From Bacillus rubiinfantis (GTDB taxonomy: Bacteria > Bacillota > Bacilli > Bacillales > Cytobacillaceae), in the NCBI GenBank assembly GCA_000752035.1, contig CCFE01000031.1, positions 1 to 64,000 on the forward strand: 64,000 nucleotides of DNA, given 5' to 3'. Shown here in pieces: positions 1-10,392 of this stretch. The position numbers and the translations under genes were made by a program. Each line of letters starts with the position of its first letter. Position 1 is the stretch's first letter. The notes under the pieces were generated by a model. It worked only from the letters and a program-made list of their open reading frames with translations. It did not search any database and was not told the DNA's origin.

Positions 1-3000
1 TTTCAATCCACGCACTCACGAGGAGTGCGACTGAAAAGATGGAATTTAATAAAACTAGAAGTTACATTTCAATCCACGCACTCACGAGGAGTGCGACTTG
101 TGGCGACTGTTAACCCCTTAACTTGGATTGCATTTCAATCCACGCACTCACGAGGAGTGCGACGCACTCAGTACCCAGTGCCCCTTACACTCCTCGCCAT
201 TTCAATCCACGCACTCACGAGGAGTGCGACTGGGTGGGGTGGATGAGGATGTTGTAGCAGCACTTATTTCAATCCACGCACTCACGAGGAGTGCGACAAA
301 AATCAAAGGTAATCACCTCCAAACCTTACAAATTTCAATCCACGCACTCACGAGGAGTGCGACTTACTCAAAATCATTCATTACAATCAATGGGAAATTT
401 CAATCCACGCACTCACGAGGAGTGCGACTGCCAGATCTAGCAAGGATCATGACTGGCAAGAGATTTCAATCCACGCACTCACGAGGAGTGCGACCAAATT
501 TGCGTATATTTCGTAGTGTTCTTTCATAAATTTCAATCCACGCACTCACGAGGAGTGCGACCAGGTGTAACTGTTTTTATTTCGGTTGAGTAAGCATTTC
601 AATCCACGCACTCACGAGGAGTGCGACTTAGATTCAAAATTAATAAAAAACACTTATATGTATTTCAATCCACGCACTCACGAGGAGTGCGACGGCATCG
701 GCTGGGGAATTCGAATGGCACTGCTACATTTCAATCCACGCACTCACGAGGAGTGCGACCAAGATGTTCCGATGTAAACTTTGGTTTTTTCATTTCAATC
801 CACGCACTCACGAGGAGTGCGACAACTCCGGAGCCGGTTAACCAGCCGAAAGCACAGATTTCAATCCACGCACTCACGAGGAGTGCGACGCTTTCCATAT
901 CAGTTTCCACCCAGTCTCCGTTTTATTTCAATCCACGCACTCACGAGGAGTGCGACCAACTCCGAAAAACAGGCAAAAATGTCTTTTACGATTTCAATCC
1001 ACGCACTCACGAGGAGTGCGACATGAGCTCATAATTAACACCAACTTTCTTATTTTATTTCAATCCACGCACTCACGAGGAGTGCGACAATCGAAAATCA
1101 CAAGACAGCTAGTGTCATGAATATTTCAATCCACGCACTCACGAGGAGTGCGACACCACACGCGAATGGGATTGTAAGCAAGGCAATTATTTCAATCCAC
1201 GCACTCACGAGGAGTGCGACAACACGATTGATAAGCTCCCTCTTTTTAGATGCCATTTCAATCCACGCACTCACGAGGAGTGCGACACTATTACTGTTAA
1301 ATACCCATTTTCTTTAATTGATTTCAATCCACGCACTCACGAGGAGTGCGACCATACAGAAAAATCACTGGAACTGGCGGTGTTGTTATTTCAATCCACG
1401 CACTCACGAGGAGTGCGACGTCCTTTCCAATGGTCTAATTGTAGAACGTAAAGATTTCAATCCACGCACTCACGAGGAGTGCGACAAGCTAAGTCTTTTT
1501 TTATGTCGCTAAATCTTCGATTTCAATCCACGCACTCACGAGGAGTGCGACGCCGGCTCTAAAATATGGCATGGCCCAGCGGTTAATTTCAATCCACGCA
1601 CTCACGAGGAGTGCGACCGATGTGATACAGCAAGCCATCGACAATAAAAAAAATTTCAATCCACGCACTCACGAGGAGTGCGACTTTATGACAAGCTGGA
1701 ACAAAGCATTGACCGTCAATTTCAATCCACGCACTCACGAGGAGTGCGACTCAAGGAAGTTAATAACTTCTCCTGTTTTAGTATATTTCAATCCACGCAC
1801 TCACGAGGAGTGCGACATTCATCTTTATCAACTTCATAATCAATTAGCGATTTCAATCCACGCACTCACGAGGAGTGCGACCTCATCACGATAGTCCCAT
1901 TTAAAATCCACTGGGCATTTCAATCCACGCACTCACGAGGAGTGCGACCCCTAGGAAATGCGCTTAAATTATATGATTACTATTTATTTCAATCCACGCA
2001 CTCACGAGGAGTGCGACGAAGCAGGAATTGCCATTAAAGCCGCCATAAAAATTTCAATCCACGCACTCACGAGGAGTGCGACGACTTAAAAGGTGGATTG
2101 GAGTTTTGGAGATACAATTTCAATCCACGCACTCACGAGGAGTGCGACCATTTATTATAACTGCCCGAGCGATTGGAAAAGAATTTCAATCCACGCACTC
2201 ACGAGGAGTGCGACGGATTGACCCAGTGGACGCTGTGATTGATGCCTGATTTCAATCCACGCACTCACGAGGAGTGCGACAAAAATGTATATGGTGAGTG
2301 GTGGCGATGAGTGAATTTCAATCCACGCACTCACGAGGAGTGCGACAAGTGATTCAATCGCTTTAACTACCTCTGGTGCTTATTTCAATCCACGCACTCA
2401 CGAGGAGTGCGACACATGTCCACTCACAGTACGACAAAGGCGCAGTCATTTCAATCCACGCACTCACGAGGAGTGCGACTAGACCAAGATGCCGCATTCG
2501 CCCATTTAAAAGCATTTCAATCCACGCACTCACGAGGAGTGCGACAAAAGGTATTGGATATTAAGAGAGATCCGCCAAATTTCAATCCACGCACTCACGA
2601 GGAGTGCGACGTTAAAGTTTTCTAATACGCCTGCTTCGTGATATAATTTCAATCCACGCACTCACGAGGAGTGCGACATTGCAATAGCGGACATACATCT
2701 GAAAATAGGAATTTCAATCCACGCACTCACGAGGAGTGCGACGCAAACAGGTGATAAAAATGGTTGGGCTATTTATATTTCAATCCACGCACTCACGAGG
2801 AGTGCGACTTAAACCGTCTGTTAAATATACGTGGGCAAAATCAATTTCAATCCACGCACTCACGAGGAGTGCGACGATGCGGCAATTGAAGCTGCTAAAG
2901 AGTCAGGTAAATTTCAATCCACGCACTCACGAGGAGTGCGACTTACAAGCGTGATTTTTTCAAAAAGTATAAAGCATTTCAATCCACGCACTCACGAGGA

Positions 3001-4668
3001 GTGCGACGAGAAATTCGGACTTATACAAGAGTATTTAGCGATATTTCAATCCACGCACTCACGAGGAGTGCGACTTCCTTGCGCTCATACCGTATGCCCA
3101 TGTAAAAATTTCAATCCACGCACTCACGAGGAGTGCGACTGATATGACTGTTGAAAGAGTTAAATATTGGTTTATTTCAATCCACGCACTCACGAGGAGT
3201 GCGACCGTGTTGTGGGTGGATCTACACTAGACAATATTATATTTCAATCCACGCACTCACGAGGAGTGCGACCAGTATACCAGTTGTGGAGATTACTGAT
3301 GGTGCGATTTCAATCCACGCACTCACGAGGAGTGCGACCTATATTTCTACATCATTTTTCGACATAATGGGTATTTCAATCCACGCACTCACGAGGAGTG
3401 CGACTCAAAGCAACAAACCTCAGCGCAGTATCCATGCGATTTCAATCCACGCACTCACGAGGAGTGCGACAATTGACCCGGATACACCGCGAGACAAGCT
3501 TTCAATTTCAATCCACGCACTCACGAGGAGTGCGACATTCTGCCGCATCAGCTCTTTACTTGCCTTGTACAATTTCAATCCACGCACTCACGAGGAGTGC
3601 GACAGATAGGTGTCTGTATGTTTGAGCATTTCTTCTTATTTCAATCCACGCACTCACGAGGAGTGCGACTCCTCAGAATCATAAAAACGGTCGAAAGAAA
3701 ATATTTCAATCCACGCACTCACGAGGAGTGCGACCCTCATCAACTTCCATAATGACTGTGAATGGTTTATTTCAATCCACGCACTCACGAGGAGTGCGAC
3801 GCCAAGTAATAATTGTTTGCCGTCAACTGATAAAAATTTCAATCCACGCACTCACGAGGAGTGCGACATGGTTATAACAAAAATTTATTCGCTTTGAAAG
3901 TATTTCAATCCACGCACTCACGAGGAGTGCGACAGTCACGATCGAGAGTACAGCATGAAACGAGTTAGATTTCAATCCACGCACTCACGAGGAGTGCGAC
4001 TAGCAGTAGTTTTCCCAGCACCCTGACGGCCACAATTTCAATCCACGCACTCACGAGGAGTGCGACGATAAGCCCTAAAGTCTTCAGCGTAACCTAAAGG
4101 ATTTCAATCCACGCACTCACGAGGAGTGCGACCTGAAACCATTCATCAATCAATTGTTCATTACCATATTTCAATCCACGCACTCACGAGGAGTGCGACG
4201 TATTCAAGTGGACATCACCAAAACAGAACTATTCATTTCAATCCACGCACTCACGAGGAGTGCGACGAAAGCTATTTATCACAATTGTGGCAGCACTAGC
4301 AATTTCAATCCACGCACTCACGAGGAGTGCGACTATGGGTGCAAATGTTAAGACTACAACATTTGATGATTTCAATCCACGCACTCACGAGGAGTGCGAC
4401 AGTGCGTGGCTTCTGGTCATTACTCCAAAATTTATTTCAATCCACGCACTCACGAGGAGTGCGACAGGACGTCCTTGGGCAACAGGTTGTCCATAAACGG
4501 TATTTCAATCCACGCACTCACGAGGAGTGCGACAATATGTCTCCAATTGATGGAACCCACATAGAATGAATTTCAATCCACGCACTCACGAGGAGTGCGA
4601 CTTTCTCGTTAGAGCAACAGATTGGGTTCCACCGGGATTTCAATCCACGCACTCACGAGGAGTGCGAC
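1..4668 (-). CRISPR. Type I-C CRISPR array, at least 71 repeats
   Basis: I count 71 copies of a 32-nt repeat, the first cut by one base at the window edge, and 70 spacers of about 32-37 nt, mostly 34-35. On the plus strand each repeat starts ATTTCAATCCACGC and ends GGAGTGCGAC. In the transcribed sense (minus strand) it starts GTCGCACTC, folds CGCACTC/GAGTGCG around a 5-nt loop, and ends TGGATTGAAAT, the type I-C (Cas5c-processed) repeat family. All copies look identical by eye. The leader and cas genes lie to the right, so the newest spacers are near 4600 and the old end lies outside the window. Short reading frames across the array are artefacts of the repeat. Confidence 0.99.
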
Positions 4669-4836
4669 TGCGAATTTTAATCAAAAATAGCTGTAATACA
4701 TAAATTTAATTAGAAATTCGCCATTTTCTTTAGCTAACTAAAGAACATTTAAAGAAACTATACAAGAATACAACAATATTTGACAAAATATTTGGTGCGA
4801 AAGCAGTTAGTAAATTATGTGAGCTACATATTCGCA
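4669..4836 (-). promoter_or_regulatory. CRISPR leader with array promoter
   Basis: This AT-rich 168-bp stretch lies between the cas2 stop and the first repeat. Read on the minus strand it holds TTGTCA (4781-4786), an 18-bp spacer and TATAGT (4757-4762), a good sigma-A promoter. It would start pre-crRNA about 80 nt before the first repeat. A small palindrome (CTTTAG-TTAG-CTAAAG on the minus strand) lies at 4730-4745. The position matches a type I-C leader, where new spacers are inserted. Confidence 0.85.
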
Positions 4837-5136
4837 CTAGAAAATTAGAGGGCCATCTATATCAATTGATTCCTTTACCCCGACATGTTCCACTTTATTC
4901 TTATAATTATTGCCTAACTGATAGAATCGCAGGCTATCTTTATCTGGATCAATTATATCCATTAGCCTTAACTTTAATAAGGTAAATTGAGTAGCATCAA
5001 CATTACATTCAAAAACTGAGTTTTGGACCCGTTGACCATAATTTTGGCATTCTTTTGAAACCTTTCGCAATCTCTTCTTTCCTTTACTATCAACTGTAGA
5101 TACATCATACGTAATCAATACAAGCAAGTGGAACAC
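4837..5136 (-). CDS. cas2: CRISPR-associated endonuclease Cas2
   Basis: A 99-aa protein with the short Cas2 ferredoxin-like fold. The first strand LVLITYDVST carries the conserved Asp11. Cas2 dimers bridge two Cas1 dimers in the spacer-integration complex. The start is a GTG directly after the cas1 TAG stop (0-nt spacing), with GGAAG just upstream, so the two are translationally coupled. It is the last gene of the cas operon and is followed directly by the leader. Confidence 0.97.
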   Translation of the reverse strand: MFHLLVLITYDVSTVDSKGKKRLRKVSKECQNYGQRVQNSVFECNVDATQFTLLKLRLMDIIDPDKDSLRFYQLGNNYKNKVEHVGVKESIDIDGPLIF

Positions 5137-6168
5137 CTACTTCCAAAGAAATGGAGGATATTCGTCCAAATCATTTCGCAAATAGCGAGCTAATAATAAA
5201 GCTTGTGCATGTGGTACTAGACCCCAAGAAATTTTCTCACCTAAAAATGGGTGGGTAATTTTCTCTTGTTTCTTATTTTGCCAAGCCGTTAGGAATTTCC
5301 TCCTGCCCTCTTCAGTCATAATTACTGCTCCATTTTCCTTTTTTAGAAAATCATCTTTATTAACAACCTTTTTATTTATCAAGGAGAGAACAAAGCGATC
5401 AGCATAAACACCCCGCAACTCTTCCATTACATCCAAGGCTAAAGATGCTCGTCCCGGTCGATCACGATGTAAAAAACCAACATAGGCATCAAGGCCAACT
5501 CCTTCTAGCGCTGAAGCCATGTCATTAGCCAGTAATGTATAGGCAAAAGAAAGCATAGCATTTACATTATCTAATGGTGGTCTGCGGGAACGAGAATGAA
5601 AATAGAAATCCTCTTTTTGCTGCAGAATCATTTGATTGAATAATTTATTGTAGCTGATTGCGGCTTGTCCCTCTAAACCTCTTAATCTCTCTAGGTCATT
5701 ACATTCTCTAACATCTTTAATAATTGATGACAGATATTTGGAAACTTCTTTGAACTTGGTTACATCTATCCGTAGCGGATAATCTCGAGTAATCCTTTCC
5801 ACTATCCATTTATTATTGTAAATCTTTCCTATAATAAAATTACGGGCAACCGTTGCCGACATACCTTCATCGTCCGACACTCGATATTGCTTCTTTCTAA
5901 GAACTACATTCCCCCTGCTCTCACCAATTACTCGAGCTAGAAATCTACCATTCATAGTAAAGAAAACTAGGGATATATTCCTTTCTGCACAATACCCCAT
6001 AAGGGCTGGACTAGCACCAGTATAACCAAAGGTTACAATAGATTCTAAGTTATGGAGCGGGAGCCTACCTAACTTCTCCTGCTCCTTAAGAAGAACAATA
6101 TTATCTCCATCCAACGATAAATAAACGTCAGAATGATTAATAAATAGGGTATTTAAAAGTTTTCTCAT
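5137..6168 (-). CDS. cas1: CRISPR-associated integrase Cas1 (type I-C)
   Basis: A 343-aa Cas1, the metal-dependent integrase that inserts new spacers at the leader-repeat junction. Visible active-site signatures are Glu166 in RLRGLEGQAA, His234 in GFLHRDRPGR and Asp246 in SLALDVMEE, the usual E/H/D triad. The length is normal for subtype I-C. The start ATG overlaps the cas4 stop (ATGA), and cas2 follows without a gap, giving a cas4-cas1-cas2 adaptation module. No frameshift or lost catalytic residue is seen, so adaptation is probably functional. Confidence 0.98.
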   Translation of the reverse strand: MRKLLNTLFINHSDVYLSLDGDNIVLLKEQEKLGRLPLHNLESIVTFGYTGASPALMGYCAERNISLVFFTMNGRFLARVIGESRGNVVLRKKQYRVSDDEGMSATVARNFIIGKIYNNKWIVERITRDYPLRIDVTKFKEVSKYLSSIIKDVRECNDLERLRGLEGQAAISYNKLFNQMILQQKEDFYFHSRSRRPPLDNVNAMLSFAYTLLANDMASALEGVGLDAYVGFLHRDRPGRASLALDVMEELRGVYADRFVLSLINKKVVNKDDFLKKENGAVIMTEEGRRKFLTAWQNKKQEKITHPFLGEKISWGLVPHAQALLLARYLRNDLDEYPPFLWK

Positions 6169-6824
6169 TCAAAGATTCTCCCTTCTATATAACTTTTTAC
6201 TGACCTCTTATTCATTAAACTAGGTAAGCAAATATGTTGAAGGGAGCAATTCTTGCAATGGGCACCTGTTTTAACTTTTGGAGTATGCCTGCGATAATAA
6301 TAATCTTGCATTTCCGCTGCAATAGCCCTAACTTTATTTTTTAATTCTGTTGTTAATGGAACTTCCACTCTGCGTTTTATTTCATTATAAAACATATAAC
6401 CCTTGTTAATTTCACAGAGGAGCATTTCTTCTAGACAGATGGCTTGTGCTGTTAATTGTAAAATATCTGTATCATCCGTTTTTGGTTTACCACGCTTATA
6501 CTCAATAGGATATGCGATAAATTTCCCTTTTGCTCCCTCTATCTCTACACCATTTGGATCTTGGATAAACTCTACCACATCGCAAATACCTGTAATTTTT
6601 AATTCTCTTGATTGTACCGGCATAGCGCGGACAATGAGTTTTTCACCGCGCTTTTCACGAATAAATGGCTGGTCTGCTTTATGGTGAAGATGTTGTCCTT
6701 CTATCGTCCTAACATTCTCTTCCCACTGTTGTTCAATATGGATAAGCGCCCATTGACGCTTACAAAATTGAAAATGCTGAATGCCGGATAACATCAGGTA
6801 GCTATCTTCATCGTTATAGTCCAT
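6165..6824 (-). CDS. cas4: CRISPR-associated exonuclease Cas4
   Basis: A RecB-like Cas4 of 219 aa, which trims prespacers and helps select the PAM during adaptation. It has the four iron-sulfur cysteines (Cys21 in FCKRQW; Cys190, Cys193 and Cys199 in HCKNCSLQHIC). The nuclease core includes Asp82 (GICDVV) and Glu108-x-Lys110 (EYK). I chose the ATG at 6824; TTG codons at 6830 and 6836 are possible alternative starts nearer an AAAGG. The start overlaps the end of cas7 by 11 nt and the stop overlaps cas1. Confidence 0.96.
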   Translation of the reverse strand: MDYNDEDSYLMLSGIQHFQFCKRQWALIHIEQQWEENVRTIEGQHLHHKADQPFIREKRGEKLIVRAMPVQSRELKITGICDVVEFIQDPNGVEIEGAKGKFIAYPIEYKRGKPKTDDTDILQLTAQAICLEEMLLCEINKGYMFYNEIKRRVEVPLTTELKNKVRAIAAEMQDYYYRRHTPKVKTGAHCKNCSLQHICLPSLMNKRSVKSYIEGRIFE

Positions 6825-7677
6825 CGACAACTTCAACCTTTAGTCCATCTAATTCATGCAACGTGACGGAATAATCCTCAAATGATTTTGGCTCCTCAAC
6901 TTTTGATTCTATTTCTACTAATCGATGAACCTTTGCTGAAGAATATTGACCGAGCTTAGAATTATGTTCCCACCAATATACTTTATGCACTTCCATGCTT
7001 CCCTCGGGCCTAGCAGATGAAGCATCATTTTCAAACAAAGTCACCAGTGCCTGTTTAATTTTTTCTGCATCTTCATTCGTAAATCTTGTTTTTTCAGCAA
7101 GTTGCGTATTGATACTGCCATAAAAGACATAGACTCCAAAATCAACACGATGTTTCATTCCCATTGTATCCGACCCCTTTTCTTTTCCTGGCTCGGAATT
7201 AACGCTTTTTGTAATTTGCATACTTGTAATATCAATAGGGTCAACACTTGTTGCTGTATGAATTGATACCGGCCCTCTTACCCCAACTGAGACACCCGAT
7301 CCACCGCCTGAACCTTTAAAGGCAAAAACCTGTCCGAAACTACGAACATCAATCCATTGTTCACAAGCAATTGCGGCAAATTCATCGTTAGAGCTATTTT
7401 TTGATTTTAATATTTTTTGTAGTGTTGTATTTGATTCAGCCCGTTCTCTTAAACTTTTAAAATCATCATTATTTCTATCATTTGATTGAACAAAAATAGA
7501 TTCCCCCATATCCTGCAAGCGGTTTCGGATTTTTCGCTTAATGGCTACATCAGAAATCTCACCATGACCATCATAATTTTGTCTAGGTCGATTGCCATTT
7601 AACGGGTCTCCATTTGGATTAGCTTTCTTAACAGATAAAACAACAGCAAAATCAACTTTGTGATCTAAAATACTCAT
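6814..7677 (-). CDS. cas7: Cascade backbone protein Cas7 (Csd2)
   Basis: A 287-aa Csd2/Csh2-family protein. It begins with the typical FAVVLSVKKANPNGDPLNGN strand and NGDP motif. Multiple copies coat the crRNA guide and form the Cascade filament; the thumb of each subunit kinks out every sixth guide base. The ATG lies 12 nt after the cas8c stop, with the GGGGG of that gap as ribosome site. It is intact and full length. Confidence 0.97.
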   Translation of the reverse strand: MSILDHKVDFAVVLSVKKANPNGDPLNGNRPRQNYDGHGEISDVAIKRKIRNRLQDMGESIFVQSNDRNNDDFKSLRERAESNTTLQKILKSKNSSNDEFAAIACEQWIDVRSFGQVFAFKGSGGGSGVSVGVRGPVSIHTATSVDPIDITSMQITKSVNSEPGKEKGSDTMGMKHRVDFGVYVFYGSINTQLAEKTRFTNEDAEKIKQALVTLFENDASSARPEGSMEVHKVYWWEHNSKLGQYSSAKVHRLVEIESKVEEPKSFEDYSVTLHELDGLKVEVVDGL

Positions 7678-7689
7678 GTCAAAACCCCC

Positions 7690-8073
7690 TTATTCCTTTG
7701 ATGTGTCAGCTTGCACATCATTTTTTTCCTTTTTCTGATATAAATCATGACGTTGACTATAAAATCCTAATAAATACTTTCCTGTTAATGGCCTATTGTT
7801 AAAATCTTCGAAGTTAATTCTAGAAGCCACCTCATCAATTAGGCTCGATAAATACCTAGCTTTGGTACCAAGACGTGTTTGATACGGCTGCAAGCTTTCT
7901 TGAATTGTTTTCCACGTTCTTGCCGGGCTTTTTGAAAAAGAATTCATATACCGGATGGCGTTACTTGATCGAGTTTCCTCTGACCCCAAGGCCCGCCGTT
8001 CCAAAACATCAGCAATTGCTAATAAACGACCAAATAAATAATCCCGGTCATTATTATCTTTATCTAGAGTCAC
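7690..8073 (-). CDS. cas11c: Cascade small subunit Cas11c, internal start within cas8c
   Basis: An in-frame GTG at 8073 sits exactly 8 nt after a perfect AGGAGG (minus strand; CCTCCT at 8082-8087 on plus) inside cas8c. Translation from it gives a 127-aa helical protein, beginning (V)TLDKDNNDRDYLFGR and ending with the Cas8c C-terminus. Type I-C systems are known to make Cas11 this way from the 3' end of cas8c, at roughly this size. Three or more copies would form the Cascade belly. The ribosome site is direct sequence evidence; production of the protein is inferred. Confidence 0.85.
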   Translation of the reverse strand: MTLDKDNNDRDYLFGRLLAIADVLERRALGSEETRSSNAIRYMNSFSKSPARTWKTIQESLQPYQTRLGTKARYLSSLIDEVASRINFEDFNNRPLTGKYLLGFYSQRHDLYQKKEKNDVQADTSKE

Positions 8074-9591
8074 ATTGTATCCCTCCTGTTTATTAAATAA
8101 TGCACAGGCAATGCTGAGTGATTTTTCCCACTCCCATTTTTCCATTGAAACGGGGTTTGAAGCACGATAAAAAGCACTCCTTACAATATCTTGTGGAATT
8201 TTTCTATCATCGATTATACAAGGCAGTATACGTTCCATTAACCCTTTAACTACCTTCTCATTTGCTTTCGGCCCGTATGCTGCAAATGCTATATCTTTAG
8301 TAGATGGAGCGCCCCAAAAGTGCACCTGTTCACCTTGTTCATTTTTCCGGTAGCGATGGAGCCATACACAAGTCGCATGCCATTTTGCAAGTCTATCTAA
8401 ATATAATTCTTTATTAATATCTCGATAATATAGAACAGCGAGCCTTCCGGTTGTGGCTGAATCAAGTACCAAGATGTTAACATTTGACTTAAGCGATAAA
8501 TTATTTTTATAACCGTTTAAAGCTTTTGCCACTTCATTGGCAAATTCTTGTCCGGTATAAGAAATTTTCTCCCTATTATTCATTACGGTCGAAGCTATAG
8601 AGATAATGTCAAACGTATCCTCTGAAGGGTCTGGAACGTCTAAGTCATCATTTCCCCATACCAAAAAGACACGATTATCAATCGTTTTCCCTTGCCGGTT
8701 TATCAACCACTTTAAAGCATTATGGGCTTTTTGAGAAACCTCATAGCTGATACTGGCTACTTCATTACTTTTGTTAAAGCGTCCTCGGAAAGTAAAACCA
8801 CTAGAGTCATTTGCGGAAATTAGCTTAGCCTTATCTGCAGCATTTCGAATCTTATTTGCATGCCTTTCGGTGCTTGGCAGACTTTTTCCGGTCACATAAC
8901 ATATATCTTCTCCACCTAACAATTCATTGTAAAAATGGATGAAAGAATCAAACATTTCTCTGTCTTTCCATACCTTGGTGTGAATCATATCTGGAGAATA
9001 AACATTGAACCGTACGAAAGCACTCTCCTGTCCACCTACAACTGTCGAAAAAATTACTGGCTTTTCTCCATGCAAGGACTCATACTTCTTGTCCCATGTC
9101 TCTATTAGGTTATCTTCTGCATCCAAGTACAAGATTTTTTTGTCAACTAAATCCTTTATTAATTTTTTTTTACTTAAATATTTATATATACTTTTAATTT
9201 TTGCAGTTGCATATGGCGAATCTGCCCATTCTTTTAATTGTGCAATATAATATGTAAATGGTTCTTCTTTCTTTATTTTCCCGCCATATGTTACAAAGTC
9301 TCCGGCTACATAACTCAACTTGTCATGTAGTGGGTATGGTGCAATTTTAGACCCTGCTCGACTAGCTGAGTCTTCCGTACATGGTATTAATGTACTAGCG
9401 TCACTTTTATCAATGACCCTTGCTGAATGAAATTCACCATCCTCGGTAATCTCCACCTCAATGTGTGCGTTTTGCGTTGTATGAGAAATGGGAAGTAAAG
9501 TAAACTCCTGATCGTTATATTTCTTTTCAATCTTCCCAACCTGATCTATATTGGCTTGATACGTTTCATAGAGATTCAATAACCAGCTCAT
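7690..9591 (-). CDS. cas8c: Cascade large subunit Cas8c (Csd1)
   Basis: A 633-aa Csd1 family protein, the large subunit of type I-C Cascade that reads the PAM and recruits Cas3. The N-terminus MSWLLNLYETYQANIDQVG is typical of Csd1. The start ATG overlaps the cas5c stop (ATGA). The C-terminal fifth is helical and also contains an internal start for the small subunit (see the entry at 7690-8073). It is full length, with no frameshift seen. Confidence 0.96.
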   Translation of the reverse strand: MSWLLNLYETYQANIDQVGKIEKKYNDQEFTLLPISHTTQNAHIEVEITEDGEFHSARVIDKSDASTLIPCTEDSASRAGSKIAPYPLHDKLSYVAGDFVTYGGKIKKEEPFTYYIAQLKEWADSPYATAKIKSIYKYLSKKKLIKDLVDKKILYLDAEDNLIETWDKKYESLHGEKPVIFSTVVGGQESAFVRFNVYSPDMIHTKVWKDREMFDSFIHFYNELLGGEDICYVTGKSLPSTERHANKIRNAADKAKLISANDSSGFTFRGRFNKSNEVASISYEVSQKAHNALKWLINRQGKTIDNRVFLVWGNDDLDVPDPSEDTFDIISIASTVMNNREKISYTGQEFANEVAKALNGYKNNLSLKSNVNILVLDSATTGRLAVLYYRDINKELYLDRLAKWHATCVWLHRYRKNEQGEQVHFWGAPSTKDIAFAAYGPKANEKVVKGLMERILPCIIDDRKIPQDIVRSAFYRASNPVSMEKWEWEKSLSIACALFNKQEGYNVTLDKDNNDRDYLFGRLLAIADVLERRALGSEETRSSNAIRYMNSFSKSPARTWKTIQESLQPYQTRLGTKARYLSSLIDEVASRINFEDFNNRPLTGKYLLGFYSQRHDLYQKKEKNDVQADTSKE

Positions 9592-10310
9592 TCGTCCACC
9601 TCCTCTGCTAGTTGTTTTAATAATTCATCGACAGATTCAGTATTAGATTTATCAAAATGTTTAGAAGCCATATCTGAAATTTTACGAACTTGTGTGCACT
9701 GATCGGGTCTGATAAATTGGATAATTCCATTCTTCATCACTGGGTTCCATAAACGAACTTCCATTTGATTTTTTCCAGTTTCATCCGGATAATTGATTCC
9801 ATGAACCATCGTTCCAAAGTGAATTTCACCTTCGTAGTTATCATAAAACCCTTCTCCTTCACCAAATACACATGGTTCGACGTAACCTTGGCATTCCCTG
9901 GTTCCCAAGAAAATGTCCCTTCTCCCCCCAGCCTTAAGCGCACGTTTAAGTATGTTATGATGTTTATTTTCATTTCGGTCAAAAGCCATATCTTGCCGGT
10001 GTGGGTTAAAGATAAAATGGGCCTTTACTTGATAGCGAACATCTTTCAAATAAGTATAATTAGCGAGAGTATTTCCCCCACCATATTCGATTGGCCGAAT
10101 CCCCTTTGATTCCATTTGAATCGGATTCATTACGCGAACTTCATCTACTACCATTAGCAACGTAGGTTTCCAATAAATACTTTCGACAATTCCCTTTAGT
10201 GATTGATAAGTTGGTACTTGATAGGATAGTTTTTCTCCACCCATTTTCGTTAGCGGATCCGTAAATAATGCATACTTTCCGTATACCTCAAATTCAATAC
10301 TATTCCTCAT
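9588..10310 (-). CDS. cas5c: Cas5c, pre-crRNA processing ribonuclease
   Basis: A 240-aa Cas5d/Cas5c protein. Type I-C lacks cas6, and Cas5c itself cuts the repeat and then caps the 5' handle. Tyr46 (IVESIY) and Lys116-His117 (ENKHHN) stand at the same numbers as the catalytic triad reported for Bacillus halodurans Cas5d, so it should be active. The ATG follows a very strong ribosome site (AAGGAAGGAGGTGAG). It is the first gene of the six-gene operon cas5c-8c-7-4-1-2, and its promoter region carries the guide-matching site described below. Confidence 0.97.
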   Translation of the reverse strand: MRNSIEFEVYGKYALFTDPLTKMGGEKLSYQVPTYQSLKGIVESIYWKPTLLMVVDEVRVMNPIQMESKGIRPIEYGGGNTLANYTYLKDVRYQVKAHFIFNPHRQDMAFDRNENKHHNILKRALKAGGRRDIFLGTRECQGYVEPCVFGEGEGFYDNYEGEIHFGTMVHGINYPDETGKNQMEVRLWNPVMKNGIIQFIRPDQCTQVRKISDMASKHFDKSNTESVDELLKQLAEEVDE

Positions 10311-10366
10311 TAGCTCACCTCCTTCCTTATAAAACCTATAATACCATATTATAACTATATTATAAA
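10311..10366 (-). promoter_or_regulatory. cas5c-operon promoter region
   Basis: Upstream of cas5c the minus strand is very AT-rich. It has two TATAAT hexamers within about 50-80 nt of the start codon and a TTTACA (-35-like) just before them. The exact pair used cannot be decided by eye (spacings of 15-17 bp are possible). In either case the -35/spacer part of the promoter falls in or beside the guide-matching site at 10367-10390. Confidence 0.6.
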
Positions 10367-10390
10367 TTTGTAAATAACATATTATATGAA
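10367..10390 (-). promoter_or_regulatory. PAM plus protospacer-like target of the crRNA-like guide
   Basis: On the minus strand the sequence reads TTC (10390-10388), then ATATAATATGTTATTTA. TTC is the well-known type I-C PAM. The following bases match the guide of the plus-strand RNA at 10452-10468 at positions 1-5 and 7-16. Position 6 differs (G in guide, A here), as does position 17. Type I Cascade does not pair every sixth base. The site overlaps the cas5c promoter and also abuts the upstream edge of the RNA's own promoter. Confidence 0.75.
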
Positions 10391-10392
10391 TT

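Noticed and set aside
25..4569. Many plus-strand reading frames of 60-150 codons across 1-4569
   Set aside because: They consist of the repeated peptides SIHALTRSAT, NPRTHEECD and QSTHSRGVR, the three frames of the CRISPR repeat. No ribosome sites; not genes.
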